A stretch of DNA of 64,000 bases from Parabacteroides sp. PF5-9. Its GTDB lineage: Bacteria; Bacteroidota; Bacteroidia; Bacteroidales; Tannerellaceae. This document shows, piece by piece, positions 9,308 through 19,464 of the stretch. Position 1 is the stretch's first letter; every line of letters starts with the position of its first letter. Below the pieces are notes generated by a model. It was not told the origin of the DNA and searched no databases. It worked only from the letters and a program-made list of their open reading frames with translations. A program made the translations under genes and the position numbers. The stretch is taken from positions 140,597 to 204,596 of the forward strand of contig NZ_JARXWG010000004.1 in NCBI RefSeq assembly GCF_029893105.1. Reading direction: 5' to 3'.

Positions 9308-11110
9308 TTATTGGGTTTGAATCAGTTTGTGTTGTGCCCGATAAAGACCTGCTTCTATATGTATCAGATAAATCCCGGGTAAATAATTCAAAGAGATTGT
9401 AGAGACTCCTGCCGGAACAAACTGATCCAGCCATTTCCGACCATTCATATCAGTCATAGAAACACGACCTGCTGATACGAGATTCAGATAGAGAATCTTT
9501 CCTTCGATATAACTTTCCCGGTCTTTTTCTGCAGGAATTAGCGTAGAGATGTCTGTTGACCGAGGTTCTGCCATCAAAGTATGTAAAGGAGGGAAGGATG
9601 GAAGTAGTTGGTGAGTTGCAGCTAATGGAGTTGAGTTTAGAATAAGTGTTGTTGCTTTTGAGGTTTTTATAAAAAAAGGGGCGAAAGGAGGAAGCGCATA
9701 TGAACTTCCGATAGGATATCCGATATATTCGGATCCATTATAGATATAAATGTGTCCATCCAAATCCATATTTGGTGTGATCTGATCCAGCAGCAGAGGA
9801 GCAGATAAAGGGTTTCCGCATAAATACCAACCGTCGTGCTCTCCGTCTCCTCCGTGATCGACAGTTATAGGCAGAGAGACCGCTTTACCAAAATCAACAG
9901 GAATCTGTTCGGCGGGAATGGCTAAACGCAAACTATTGTAGTCGGCCTGACGATCCAAAGCCAGAAGATATCCTTTGTGTTTTTCAAACAGCGGTTTGTT
10001 GTCTTGCTTCATTGAAGTAGAGATTACTCCCCAGTTGCCGGTTGCACGTCGTCGGACAGCACGTCTCTCTCCATTATATGTTTGCATATAAAAAAAGTTT
10101 CCACTTGTTGTTGTTTGGTTGTCTCCTAATTCAAAACGTTGGTCGATCGCTTCAGGATACACATCAAAAGGAAAAGAGAGAAAATACCATTTTCCTTTTT
10201 CGGGGATAGGTATATTTACGATAAGACTATCTTTTATATGTAAATCACCTTGTGCGATTAATGAAATATCCGGGTTGCAGATATACAATCGGTTAACTGT
10301 TAAATCGTTCTCTTTATGAACAACTATTTCTCCATTCCCCAGATAAAGTTCGTGACTGTGAATATCCATATCGACCTCTACGCGACCTTTTACCAATGAA
10401 GTGCCATTTGGGTGAGGTAATGTTTCTTGCCAGAATGTCTCTTCATCCCATTGGTGGTCTTTGTCAAACAGTAAAAACAGAGGAACTTCACGGGTGGCGT
10501 ATATGCTGTCAAAGGCATAAAAGCCGGAGGTTTCGCTCTTGGTACCTTGAATATTTAATTGGATGTTTTGGGGATTAATAAAAGACGGGCGATCTTCCTC
10601 AATATAAATATAAGGAGTAGAATATAACTCGTCTTCCTTCTGTTCTTTATAATGAGCGGTATACCCATTTTTTTCCGGTATCAACCAAGGCTTTTTAACT
10701 ATCGGTTTATTTTTTCGATAAGCAGACACCAATAAATTCTCTCCTTTTTTCAATTGGTAGGCGGCATAAGGTGCATAAATACGAATTTTTGTAAAATTAT
10801 TATCAGGTATATCAGTCATGATCAGTTCACTTCCCGGATAGAGTTTCAACGATAGCCCTTCAGAAGCGTTCTTTATCCCTGCTGTTGTAGCGTCAAAAAC
10901 GGCTGTTGACCCTTTTGTCGTATACGGCCAGGAGTCAGTTGATGTGTTATTAAACGTTTGCAATAAAAAGGTATCACGAAAAGTTCGTCCGCTGTTTTCA
11001 TGGATAAAATCATTCCATAGTGAAGTATCAAAAGACTGTCCCTGGATAGGCAAATCACAACAAAACAATATAGACAGGAGGGTAATCGCCATTCGATTTA
11101 TTCTTTTCAT
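9308..11110 (-). CDS. Secreted surface protein with type IX C-terminal sorting domain
   Basis: The roughly 600-residue protein begins MKRINRMAITLLSILFCCDLPIQGQ, a signal peptide; I placed the start at the ATG at 11110 rather than a TTG two codons upstream. The middle is a beta-rich region with no enzyme motif I know. The last 80 or so residues (VSAGRVSMTDMNGRKWL, then LPGIYLIHIEAG and the tail HKLIQTQ) match a type A C-terminal sorting domain. That domain sends a protein through the type IX translocon and is removed on the surface. The gene points towards sprA, two genes downstream. The substrate or surface role is unknown. Confidence 0.82.
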   Translation of the reverse strand: MKRINRMAITLLSILFCCDLPIQGQSFDTSLWNDFIHENSGRTFRDTFLLQTFNNTSTDSWPYTTKGSTAVFDATTAGIKNASEGLSLKLYPGSELIMTDIPDNNFTKIRIYAPYAAYQLKKGENLLVSAYRKNKPIVKKPWLIPEKNGYTAHYKEQKEDELYSTPYIYIEEDRPSFINPQNIQLNIQGTKSETSGFYAFDSIYATREVPLFLLFDKDHQWDEETFWQETLPHPNGTSLVKGRVEVDMDIHSHELYLGNGEIVVHKENDLTVNRLYICNPDISLIAQGDLHIKDSLIVNIPIPEKGKWYFLSFPFDVYPEAIDQRFELGDNQTTTSGNFFYMQTYNGERRAVRRRATGNWGVISTSMKQDNKPLFEKHKGYLLALDRQADYNSLRLAIPAEQIPVDFGKAVSLPITVDHGGDGEHDGWYLCGNPLSAPLLLDQITPNMDLDGHIYIYNGSEYIGYPIGSSYALPPFAPFFIKTSKATTLILNSTPLAATHQLLPSFPPLHTLMAEPRSTDISTLIPAEKDRESYIEGKILYLNLVSAGRVSMTDMNGRKWLDQFVPAGVSTISLNYLPGIYLIHIEAGLYRAQHKLIQTQ

Positions 11111-11389
11111 AGTCAATATGGTTAAAGTGTTATTCTATGTTCAAATATACATAAATAGTTGATATAACCTATCTTAAAGGTGTAAATTTTGCCCAAAAGT
11201 GACTAAATAACGTGAGTTCATATAAAGATTTATCTTTATATCGCGTTCACATCGCCTGAAGTCTGTTATTTTATTGCTAAAAACAGTATATTTATGACAG
11301 AAATAAACAAAAGTACACGTTCTATTGACTCGTACTTTGATGATTTTTGCTCAAACAGGAGGCTTTTTCCTCTATTTTTATCAAAATGG

Positions 11390-11745
11390 TGCTGATGTTT
11401 GCCAATTTCTTCTGCATCTCTCGCTGAGTTTATCTAAATGATTTAAAAAATGGTGCAGATCATTTTGGAGAAACATCTAAATAGTTCTACTCAGTCATGC
11501 AGATGATTTTTTAAGGGCTTGGAAATAGCCGTAAAAACAGCCGATTTTCCGGTTTTTTTTCTCCAGAATGGTGATTTTTACAGACCCGTAAAAATAGATA
11601 AGAGGAAATGATAATCAACCGTTCTTGCGAAAATAAACCTCGGATCCGTGCGTTTTTTTCGAACAAACCTGTAGTTGCCTCCAAATAGTAAACTCTCGAA
11701 GGGGGTAAAATAACAATTTGTTAAAACTGACAGATTGTAAATTCA
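11390..11745. repeat. Dispersed intergenic repeat, copy A
   Basis: This non-coding stretch, read in reverse complement, aligns along its length with 26563-26930. Matching blocks include CTCAGCGAGAGATGCAGAAG, ATGACTGAGTAGAACTATTT and TTTTTACGGGTCTG. The core, about 11400-11690, is the most conserved, with only small insertions and deletions. Weaker similarity may run down to about 11250. Inside it, short motifs of the TGCAGAT-ATTTT and ATCTAAAT types alternate. It holds no open frame of note and fills most of the 780-base gap between the type IX-sorted protein gene and hflX. Confidence 0.85.
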
Positions 11746-11884
11746 ACTCGAACTCTTCGGCCAATACACGCCAAATCGGAATTCAATCGATAAATGTATT
11801 GAATCGCTGTTTTTTAGATCCCCATTTTCATTTAAAATGGCGTATTCTTTTATGCGACTCGCTTATAAATCACATATTTTTATC

Positions 11885-11892
11885 TAAGTTTG
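11885..11892 (+). promoter_or_regulatory. -7 box (TAAGTTTG) just ahead of hflX
   Basis: TAAGTTTG matches TAnnTTTG and ends only four bases before the hflX ATG. A start about 5-8 bases downstream of the box would give an essentially leaderless message. Confidence 0.5.
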
Positions 11893-11896
11893 TAGT

Positions 11897-13108
11897 ATGA
11901 AAGATTTCGTTATATCGCAAACACAAACAGAAAAAGCGGTTCTTGTTGGACTCATTACGCCCCAACAAAACGAGCAACGTATCGAAGAATATTTGGATGA
12001 ACTGGACTTCCTGGCAGAAACAGCAGGTGTACAGTCTATTAAACGTTTTACGCAGAAATTGGATTATCCTCATCCGGTTACATTTGTCGGATCGGGTAAA
12101 CTGCAACAGATCAAAGAATATGTTGTTGAAAATGAGGTTGGTCTGGTTATTTTCGATGATGAATTATCGCCTAAACAGATCCGGAACATAGAAAAAGAGT
12201 TACAAGTTCGTATCATGGATCGTACCAGCCTGATTCTGGACATCTTTGCCTTACGCGCACAGACGGCTCATGCCAAAACACAGGTGGAGTTAGCTCAATA
12301 CAAATATATGCTTCCGCGCCTGACCCGCCTATGGACGCACCTTGAACGTCAACGAGGAGGGGTCATGATGCGTGGGCCGGGTGAAACACAGTTGGAGACC
12401 GATAAACGTATCATTCAGGATAAAATAGCCAAGCTGAAACAAGATCTGGTGGAGATCGACAAACAAAAAAGCGTACAACGCAAGAACAGAGGTAAAATGG
12501 TTCGGGTGGCGTTGGTGGGATATACCAATGTCGGAAAATCGACCCTGATGAATCTGTTAAGTAAAAGTGAAGTATTCGCGGAGAACAAGTTGTTTGCCAC
12601 GTTGGATACCACTGTTCGCAAGGTGATTGTCGATAATCTCCCTTTTTTATTATCCGACACCGTCGGTTTTATCCGTAAACTCCCGACCGAATTGGTCGAG
12701 TCGTTCAAGTCTACTTTGGACGAGGTGCGTGAAGCAGACCTCTTGGTACATATCGTCGATATATCTCATCCGGCTTTTGAAGAGCAAATAGAAGTAGTCA
12801 ATAAAACTTTAGCAGATATAGACAAAACAGAGAAGCCGATGATCATGGTCTTCAATAAAATCGATGCATTTACGTTTATTCCTAAAGAGGAGGATGATCT
12901 GACTCCGCGCACACGGGAGAATATCGATCTGGACGAATTGAAGCAGACCTGGATGAACCGATTGCAGGAAAATGTGATCTTTATCTCAGCAAAAGAACGT
13001 ACAAATGTCGAGGCCTTGAAATCACTCTTATACGAGCGTGTGAAGCAGATCCATATCACCCGTTTTCCTTACAATGATTTTCTCTTTCAACGGTACGATG
13101 AAGAATAA
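11897..13108 (+). CDS. hflX: GTPase HflX
   Basis: The 403-residue protein has the HflX N-terminal domain, a coiled linker (GPGETQLETDKRII), and a GTPase domain. Its G1 is GYTNVGKST (residues 208-216), G3 is DTVGFI (254-259), G4 is NKID (320-323) and the G5-like motif is ISAK. HflX binds the 50S ribosome and can split stalled or hibernating ribosomes under stress. Length and motifs are complete. The DUF4954 gene follows after 12 bases and is probably in the same transcript. A -7 box lies almost on top of the start codon. Confidence 0.97.
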   Translation: MKDFVISQTQTEKAVLVGLITPQQNEQRIEEYLDELDFLAETAGVQSIKRFTQKLDYPHPVTFVGSGKLQQIKEYVVENEVGLVIFDDELSPKQIRNIEKELQVRIMDRTSLILDIFALRAQTAHAKTQVELAQYKYMLPRLTRLWTHLERQRGGVMMRGPGETQLETDKRIIQDKIAKLKQDLVEIDKQKSVQRKNRGKMVRVALVGYTNVGKSTLMNLLSKSEVFAENKLFATLDTTVRKVIVDNLPFLLSDTVGFIRKLPTELVESFKSTLDEVREADLLVHIVDISHPAFEEQIEVVNKTLADIDKTEKPMIMVFNKIDAFTFIPKEEDDLTPRTRENIDLDELKQTWMNRLQENVIFISAKERTNVEALKSLLYERVKQIHITRFPYNDFLFQRYDEE

Positions 13109-13120
13109 CTAAAAATTAAC

Positions 13121-15115
13121 ATGATGAATAATGTCAGAAATCTGCGTCCACAAGAAATTGAAGTATTAAAGGCGCAATTTTGTCATGCAGATTATTGGGA
13201 GAATGTTTGGGTTCCTGAACAGTTTGAAACAGCGCACGTACACCATGTTCGTTTTTCAGGAAATGTCACATTAGGTGTTTTCGAAAAAGAATTTACATTA
13301 CAAGGCGGCTTAAAAAAACATAGTGGATTAAGACATGTTACACTCCACAACTGTGTTGTCGGTCATAATGTGTTGATTGAGAACGTTCAAAATTACATCG
13401 CGAATTACACCATTGGACAAGACGCCTTTATCCAGAATATCAACAGTCTGCTGGTTGATGGCCAATCGTCGTTCGGCAATAATACATCCGTATCGGTACT
13501 GAATGAGACCGGAGGGCGGGAGGTACCAATCTATAATGGTTTATCTGCCTCATTGGCCTACATTATCGCTTTGTACCGCCATCGCCCCGAGTTGATTAAA
13601 CGGCTGCAACATCTTATTGCTGATTATGCGGCCACGCTGACATCCGACCAAGGAGTCATTGGAGAAGGGGTGAAAATCATTAATGCAGGAACTATCCGAA
13701 ATGTACATATCGGTTCTTTTACTACGATAGAAAATAGCACCCGCCTGGAAAATGGTACCATTAACAGCAATAAGGAAGCACCTGTCTATATTGGCGATAG
13801 TGTGATTGCACAAGATTTTATTCTCTCTTCAGGAGCAGTTGTTGCTGATGCCGCAAAAATAATCCGCTGTTTTGTGGGGCAGGCTTGCCATATTACCCAT
13901 AACTTCTCTGCGCACGATTCGTTGTTATTCAGCAATTGTGCCTTTGAAAACGGCGAAGCATGTGCCATTTTTGCCGGTCCCTTTACGGTTTCCATGCATA
14001 AAAGCAGCCTATTGATCTCCGGGATGTTCTCTTTTCTCAATGCCGGTAGCGGTTCGAATCAGAGCAACCATATGTATAAACTGGGACCTATTCATCAAGG
14101 AATTGTGGAACGCGGGTCGAAAACGACCAGTGACTCTTACATCTTATGGCCGGCCCGGATAGGAGCTTTCTCTCTGGTGATGGGACGCCATTATCATCAT
14201 AGTGATACCTCTGATATTCCCTTTTCATACCTGATTGAAAATAATGACGAAACATGCCTGGTTCCCGGAGTAAATCTCCGTAGCGTCGGAACGATCCGTG
14301 ATGCCCAGAAATGGCCTAAACGTGATAAACGAACCGACTCTAATCGTTTGGATTGTATCAATTACAATCTGTTAAGCCCCTATACAATACGCAAGATGAT
14401 AAAGGCTACGGATATCCTCCGGAATTTGCAAGAACTGGCGGGAAAAACCTCAGAGGTCTATTATTATCAAAATGCACGTATCAAAAGTTCTTCTTTACAA
14501 AAAGGGTTGTGTTTGTACGAAAAGGCTATCAATAAATTCTTGGGAAATTCACTCATTAAGCGACTCGAGGAGACTGCTTTTCGTTCGATCGACGAAGTCA
14601 GACAACAACTTCTTCCGACAGTTCCGGAAGGTGAAGGCGAATGGCTTGATTTGTCCGGATTAATAGTCCCTAAGCAAAGCTTGGATCGACTGCTTACCGC
14701 TATTGAAAACGGAGATATAACTTCGCTGGCCGAAATTGACAATTTTTTCCATACGATGCACTCTCAGTACTATCAGCAGGAATGGACCTGGGCCTACCGA
14801 CAGATTGAATCCTGGTATAAAATCGACCTTCAAAACATTGAGAAAGAAAAAATCATTGAATTAGTCAATATCTGGAAAGAGTCGGTCATAACCTTAGACG
14901 AACTTCTGTATGAAGATGCCAGTAAAGAATTCTCCCTGACATCAATGACAGGCTTCGGCGTCGATGGATCCAATCAGGAAAAACGACAAGACTTTGAAGG
15001 TGTCCGTGGTGATTTTGAGAATAACACATTTGTCACTGCTGTAAAAGAACATATCGTCAACAAACGGGCATTAGGTGATGAACTGATCGGACGTTTGCAA
15101 AAGATCACAAACTGA
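13121..15115 (+). CDS. DUF4954 family protein (hexapeptide-repeat-like)
   Basis: The 664-residue protein begins MMNNVRNLRPQEIEVLKAQ. Its first 400 residues hold many isoleucine/valine-spaced turns (for example NCVVGHNVLIENV and GEGVKIINAGTIRNVHIGSFT) typical of left-handed beta-helix acyl- or nucleotidyl-transferase-like folds. A helical C-terminal part follows. It matches what is annotated in Bacteroidales as DUF4954. The family has no established reaction, and a sugar-nucleotide or acyl transfer role is only a structural guess. It lies between hflX and an HD-domain gene with gaps of 12 and 10 bases, so the three look like one operon. Confidence 0.8.
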   Translation: MMNNVRNLRPQEIEVLKAQFCHADYWENVWVPEQFETAHVHHVRFSGNVTLGVFEKEFTLQGGLKKHSGLRHVTLHNCVVGHNVLIENVQNYIANYTIGQDAFIQNINSLLVDGQSSFGNNTSVSVLNETGGREVPIYNGLSASLAYIIALYRHRPELIKRLQHLIADYAATLTSDQGVIGEGVKIINAGTIRNVHIGSFTTIENSTRLENGTINSNKEAPVYIGDSVIAQDFILSSGAVVADAAKIIRCFVGQACHITHNFSAHDSLLFSNCAFENGEACAIFAGPFTVSMHKSSLLISGMFSFLNAGSGSNQSNHMYKLGPIHQGIVERGSKTTSDSYILWPARIGAFSLVMGRHYHHSDTSDIPFSYLIENNDETCLVPGVNLRSVGTIRDAQKWPKRDKRTDSNRLDCINYNLLSPYTIRKMIKATDILRNLQELAGKTSEVYYYQNARIKSSSLQKGLCLYEKAINKFLGNSLIKRLEETAFRSIDEVRQQLLPTVPEGEGEWLDLSGLIVPKQSLDRLLTAIENGDITSLAEIDNFFHTMHSQYYQQEWTWAYRQIESWYKIDLQNIEKEKIIELVNIWKESVITLDELLYEDASKEFSLTSMTGFGVDGSNQEKRQDFEGVRGDFENNTFVTAVKEHIVNKRALGDELIGRLQKITN

Positions 15116-15125
15116 ATAGATACAG

Positions 15126-15668
15126 ATGGATCCAATAGCGTTGATTTCCAAATATTACCAGCCTGATTCGGAGACATACCGGATACTGGTCGCACATAGT
15201 CGGAGTGTCGCTGAAAAGGCATTAGCCATAGCCCGGCTTCACCCTGAAATGGGGATGGATCTATCCTTTATTGAAGAAGCGGCTATGTTGCACGATATAG
15301 GGATTTATCGGTGTCATGCCCCTTCTATCGGTTGCTTTGGCAGTTATGCGTATATCTGTCATGGCTATTTGGGTGCTGACCTGTTGCGTCAGGAAGGATT
15401 TTCGCAGCATGCTTTAGTCTGTGAACGACATACGGGTACAGGCATTTCATTACAAATGATAGAAGAACAGCAATTGCCTTTGCCTTGTCGGGATATGCAG
15501 CCGATCTCTTTGGAAGAGCAATTAATCTGTTTTGCTGATAAATTTTATAGTAAAACAAAATTAGATAAAGAGAAATCAATAGATAAAGTAATCCGGGGGC
15601 TTGCCAGGTATGGCGATGAAACTGTCGACCGCTTCAATGGGTGGTGTAAACTCTTTTTAGGGGAATAA
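15126..15668 (+). CDS. HD-domain phosphohydrolase
   Basis: This 180-residue protein carries an HD-type metal site: HSRSVAEKALAIA near residue 24 supplies the first histidine, and MLHDIG near residue 57 supplies the HD pair. Later His/Asp positions are in CERHTG and FADKFYS. HD-domain enzymes of this short type hydrolyse nucleotides or phosphate esters, often with a divalent metal. The substrate is not known. It closes the hflX cluster, starting 10 bases after the DUF4954 gene. Confidence 0.87.
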   Translation: MDPIALISKYYQPDSETYRILVAHSRSVAEKALAIARLHPEMGMDLSFIEEAAMLHDIGIYRCHAPSIGCFGSYAYICHGYLGADLLRQEGFSQHALVCERHTGTGISLQMIEEQQLPLPCRDMQPISLEEQLICFADKFYSKTKLDKEKSIDKVIRGLARYGDETVDRFNGWCKLFLGE

Positions 15669-15694
15669 AGGCGTGAGGGCTCACAGATTTATTA

Positions 15695-15702
15695 TACATT
15701 TG
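15695..15702 (+). promoter_or_regulatory. -7 box (TACATTTG) upstream of lptD
   Basis: TACATTTG fits the TAnnTTTG consensus and lies about 93 bases before the lptD ATG, in the only gap between the HD gene and lptD. Confidence 0.5.
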
Positions 15703-15794
15703 CGACAAATTAATTGACAATGAGTTGTTGATAACGAATTTTTCGGTACTAAAACCGTTTTTAGGAACATTATTGCCAATTGACGATTGATGAA

Positions 15795-18725
15795 ATGAGT
15801 AGCAGAATCCTGATTATAATCCTATTACTGATTGCATTCCTCGCGGGATGTTCAAGTATCTCTAAGCAAACGACATCTACCCCTGTGCAAGAGGTGGTTA
15901 TTGCCGATTCTCCGCCTGTGACTGTCATTGAACAATATTTTCCCGAGGATGAACAGCCTATTGTGATTGATTCTATCCACTCAACAGATTCTTTACTTCT
16001 GACAGAGATCGATTCTATCTCAGAATCGGAACGAATAAATAATCTGCTTATAGAAAGTCTGGCTACTCCGGCAAGACATGTAGCTACCGCTGATAGTTTA
16101 GCTGTTGCTGATTCAATACCACGTAGCCCCAATGCTTTGGATGCTCCGGTTGTTTATCAGGCTAACGACTCTATTGTTATGACTGCCGGTAATTGGGCCT
16201 ATTTATATGGAGAAGGAGATGTCAAGTACCAACACATTCAATTACAATCTGAACGGATTGAGATGAATATGGACAGTAGTATTGTTTATGCGACATTTGC
16301 ATTGGACTCGGTTGGACAAGAGTTTGGTTATCCTCTGTTTAACGAAGGCGACCAGCAATATGAGTCGAAAACCATGCGTTACAACTTCAAAACAAAAAAA
16401 GGATTTATCACCAGTGTGATCACCCAACAAGGAGAAGGGTATGTCACAGCAGGGCAAACAAAAAAAATGGATGATAATTCCCTGTTTATGGTCGGAGGGA
16501 AATATACCACCTGTGATCATCACGAAAACCCTCATTTCTATATCCAGATGACTAAAGCCAAAGTCCGCCCGGGTAAAGATATTGTTACCGGCCCGGTTTA
16601 TCTGGTTATTGAGGATGTGCCTCTTCCTTTGGCGCTACCTTTTGCTTTTTTCCCTTTCACCAGTTCTTATTCTTCCGGGATTCTGATGCCTTCTTTCGGG
16701 GAAGAATCGATCTACGGTTATTATCTGAAAGAGGGGGGGTACTATTTTGCTTTAAGCGATTATGCCGATTTAGCATTAACGGGTGATATCTACAGCAAAG
16801 GGTCATGGCGTTTGAATGCCAAATCTATTTATAAGAAACGATATAAATATTCCGGTAATTTCAATGCGTCTTATCAGGTGATGCAAAAAGGGGATAAAAT
16901 CTCCGATATACGTACAGATGAGAATGGGAAACCATTACCGACAGACTATACTCAAAGTAAAGACTTTCAGCTGACCTGGTCGCATACACAAGATCCGAAA
17001 TCGAATCCTTTCCGGACATTTTCGGCCAGTGTGAATTTTGCTACCAGCAGTTATAATCAGAATAATCAAAACAGCTATTATAACTCTCAGGCTACTCAGA
17101 ATCAGAAAGGATCTACGGTCAGTATTTCACAACGTTTCCCGAACAGTCCGTTCTCATTGTCTGCAACGATGAGTGTCAATCAAAGAACAAGTGACTCCTC
17201 CATTGCTGTGACTCTGCCCAATGTGAACATAACGATGAGCCGCATCTACCCGTTCAAACGTAAAAGCGGTATTGGAAAAGAACGGTGGTATGAGAAAATA
17301 TCCCTTAATTACGGAGGACAAATAAGAAACAGTATTCAAACAAAAGAAGATCAGCTTTTTAAATCAAGTTTAATCAAAGACTGGACCAATTCTATAGAAC
17401 ATAAATTACAAACGACTGCGACATTCTCTTTATTCAATTATCTGAATATTTCTCCTTCCATCAATTACAGCGAAAACTGGTATACCAGTAAGATGGAACA
17501 AACTTATGATCCGGAAAAAAATGCAATGGCTGCCAGAGATACGACATATGGCTTTTACAGATTATATCAATATGATGCATCGATCTCGGCATCGACCACC
17601 TTATATGGTTTCTTTAAACCGCTCCCGTTCCTGGGCAATAAAGTGGAAATGATCCGGCATCGGTTTGAACCAAGTGTCTCATTGAGCACACGACCCGATT
17701 TTGGTCGTCCGAAATATGGCTATTGGCACTCATACGATTATTTCGACAACAATGGAATCTATCATGAAGGCTCCTACTCTCCCTATAGCGGTAATGGGCG
17801 TTCAGTGCCTTCACAAGGTAAATCGGGATCGATCAATTTTGATTTTAAGAATAATATCGAAATGAAAATACGTTCTGACCGGGATTCAACAGGTTTTCGA
17901 AAAGTTAGTCTAATCGATAATCTCTCTACCGGTTTTTCATACAATATGGTGGCCGACTCCATGAAATGGAGTGAAAATTTACCGGTTAATTTAAGAATCA
18001 AATTTTCAAAAGCCTATACCCTTAATCTGAATCTGAATTTCGATACGTATCTATATGATGAGAACGGTCGTCATATAGATAAACTACGTATTGCCAACGG
18101 CAAAGGGATAGGTCGTCTGCGAAGTACTCAAACTTCTTTTGCTTATACCTTTAATAATGAAACATTAAAAAAATGGTTTGGAGGAAGAGATGATCAGACT
18201 TCTTCTTCGGTGAACGAATCAGTAACCAATCCGGGAATCGATGGTACCCAAGGAGGAGTCAATGAGTTTTATCAAGACGAAGAAAGACCGGAAAATCAAA
18301 GTGGAAACCGCTTGTTAAGCAAAAAAGAAGAATCCGGAGAATATGACTCCAATGGATATATGACGAATACTGTGCCTTGGAGTATCTCTTTAAATTATAG
18401 TATGAATCTGGGCTATGGAACGTTTGACAAAGAAAAAAGAGAATATCGGTATAAAATTACTCATGCTGCCAATTTCAACGGTAGTATTCAGCCAACAAAG
18501 AACTGGCGGATTACCTTTAACGGTACATTTGACTTCGATACCAAAAAGATTTCTTACATGACGATGAGTATTACCCGTGATCTACACTGTTTCCAGATGA
18601 ACGCCAGTGTCGTTCCTGTCGGCCCATATAAATCATATATGTTTGCTGTAGCCGTAAACTCTTCTTTATTACAAGATCTGAAATATAATAAGAGTAGCAG
18701 TAGATATGATGGACAAACCTGGTAA
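15795..18725 (+). CDS. lptD: LPS-assembly outer-membrane protein LptD (OstA/Imp type)
   Basis: The roughly 976-residue protein begins MSSRILIIILLLIAFLAGC, a lipoprotein-like signal with lipobox LAGC; a TTG five codons upstream is a less likely start. An OstA-like jellyroll follows (NDSIVMTAGNWAYLYGEGDV, about residues 120-250), then a long C-terminal beta-barrel rich in aromatic strands. LptD with LptE inserts lipopolysaccharide into the outer leaflet. The Bacteroidetes version often has an N-terminal Ser/Thr/Asp-rich segment as here. kdsB, another LPS gene, lies elsewhere in the window. It overlaps nothing and ends two bases before convergent ung. Confidence 0.88.
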   Translation: MSSRILIIILLLIAFLAGCSSISKQTTSTPVQEVVIADSPPVTVIEQYFPEDEQPIVIDSIHSTDSLLLTEIDSISESERINNLLIESLATPARHVATADSLAVADSIPRSPNALDAPVVYQANDSIVMTAGNWAYLYGEGDVKYQHIQLQSERIEMNMDSSIVYATFALDSVGQEFGYPLFNEGDQQYESKTMRYNFKTKKGFITSVITQQGEGYVTAGQTKKMDDNSLFMVGGKYTTCDHHENPHFYIQMTKAKVRPGKDIVTGPVYLVIEDVPLPLALPFAFFPFTSSYSSGILMPSFGEESIYGYYLKEGGYYFALSDYADLALTGDIYSKGSWRLNAKSIYKKRYKYSGNFNASYQVMQKGDKISDIRTDENGKPLPTDYTQSKDFQLTWSHTQDPKSNPFRTFSASVNFATSSYNQNNQNSYYNSQATQNQKGSTVSISQRFPNSPFSLSATMSVNQRTSDSSIAVTLPNVNITMSRIYPFKRKSGIGKERWYEKISLNYGGQIRNSIQTKEDQLFKSSLIKDWTNSIEHKLQTTATFSLFNYLNISPSINYSENWYTSKMEQTYDPEKNAMAARDTTYGFYRLYQYDASISASTTLYGFFKPLPFLGNKVEMIRHRFEPSVSLSTRPDFGRPKYGYWHSYDYFDNNGIYHEGSYSPYSGNGRSVPSQGKSGSINFDFKNNIEMKIRSDRDSTGFRKVSLIDNLSTGFSYNMVADSMKWSENLPVNLRIKFSKAYTLNLNLNFDTYLYDENGRHIDKLRIANGKGIGRLRSTQTSFAYTFNNETLKKWFGGRDDQTSSSVNESVTNPGIDGTQGGVNEFYQDEERPENQSGNRLLSKKEESGEYDSNGYMTNTVPWSISLNYSMNLGYGTFDKEKREYRYKITHAANFNGSIQPTKNWRITFNGTFDFDTKKISYMTMSITRDLHCFQMNASVVPVGPYKSYMFAVAVNSSLLQDLKYNKSSSRYDGQTW

Positions 18726-18727
18726 TA

Positions 18728-19390
18728 TTACCACGTTATGGGTGTCTGTCCTGTTGTAATCAAATAGTCGTTGGCTTTGCTGAAGTGTTTATTTCCGAAA
18801 AATCCACGATAAGCCGACAAGGGTGACGGATGAGCTGATTTGAGTATCAGATTGCGTGAAGCATCTATAAAAGCCCCCTTTTTCTGCGCATACGATCCCC
18901 AAAGGATATAAACGATATGATCTCGTTTTTCTGCCAGCCGGTGAATCACAGCATCGGTAAATGTTTCCCATCCTTTGCGTTGATGCGAGCCCGCCTGATG
19001 TGCTCGTACAGTTAAAGTGGCATTCAATAATAATACACCTTGATCTGCCCAACGCATCAGATTCCCGGTGGTAGGAACCGGTTTCCCTAAATCGTCTTGA
19101 ATTTCCTTGAAAATATTGACTAAAGAAGGAGGGAATGGGATCCCGTCTTGTACGGAAAAGCATAATCCATGCGCTTGCCGTGGTTCATGATAGGGATCCT
19201 GTCCCAATATAACCACTTTTACCTGATCAAACGGGCAATGTGCAAATGCGTTAAAAATGCAGGAGCCGGGAGGATATACAGTGCCTAGTTGATATTCCTG
19301 GCGCACAAAATCGGTCAGTTCTTTAAAATAGTTTTTTTCAAATTCGTCGGTTAACTGCTCTTTCCAGCTTTGTTCAATCTTCACATCCAT
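18728..19390 (-). CDS. ung: Uracil-DNA glycosylase
   Basis: The 220-residue product, starting MDVKIEQSWKEQL at the ATG at 19390, has the family-1 UDG motifs. These are GQDPYH (63-68), which holds the catalytic Asp, a conserved FSV segment downstream, LLLNATLTVR, and the leucine-loop motif HPSPLSAYRGFFG near residue 187. It removes uracil from DNA and starts base-excision repair. Length is typical. It converges with lptD with almost no spacer. Confidence 0.97.
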   Translation of the reverse strand: MDVKIEQSWKEQLTDEFEKNYFKELTDFVRQEYQLGTVYPPGSCIFNAFAHCPFDQVKVVILGQDPYHEPRQAHGLCFSVQDGIPFPPSLVNIFKEIQDDLGKPVPTTGNLMRWADQGVLLLNATLTVRAHQAGSHQRKGWETFTDAVIHRLAEKRDHIVYILWGSYAQKKGAFIDASRNLILKSAHPSPLSAYRGFFGNKHFSKANDYLITTGQTPITW

Positions 19391-19464
19391 AGCTTTACTG
19401 TGCTTAATGAATTGGCAAAGATAATCTTTTCTCCTAATTGTCAATGCTCATTACCAATGGTCGG

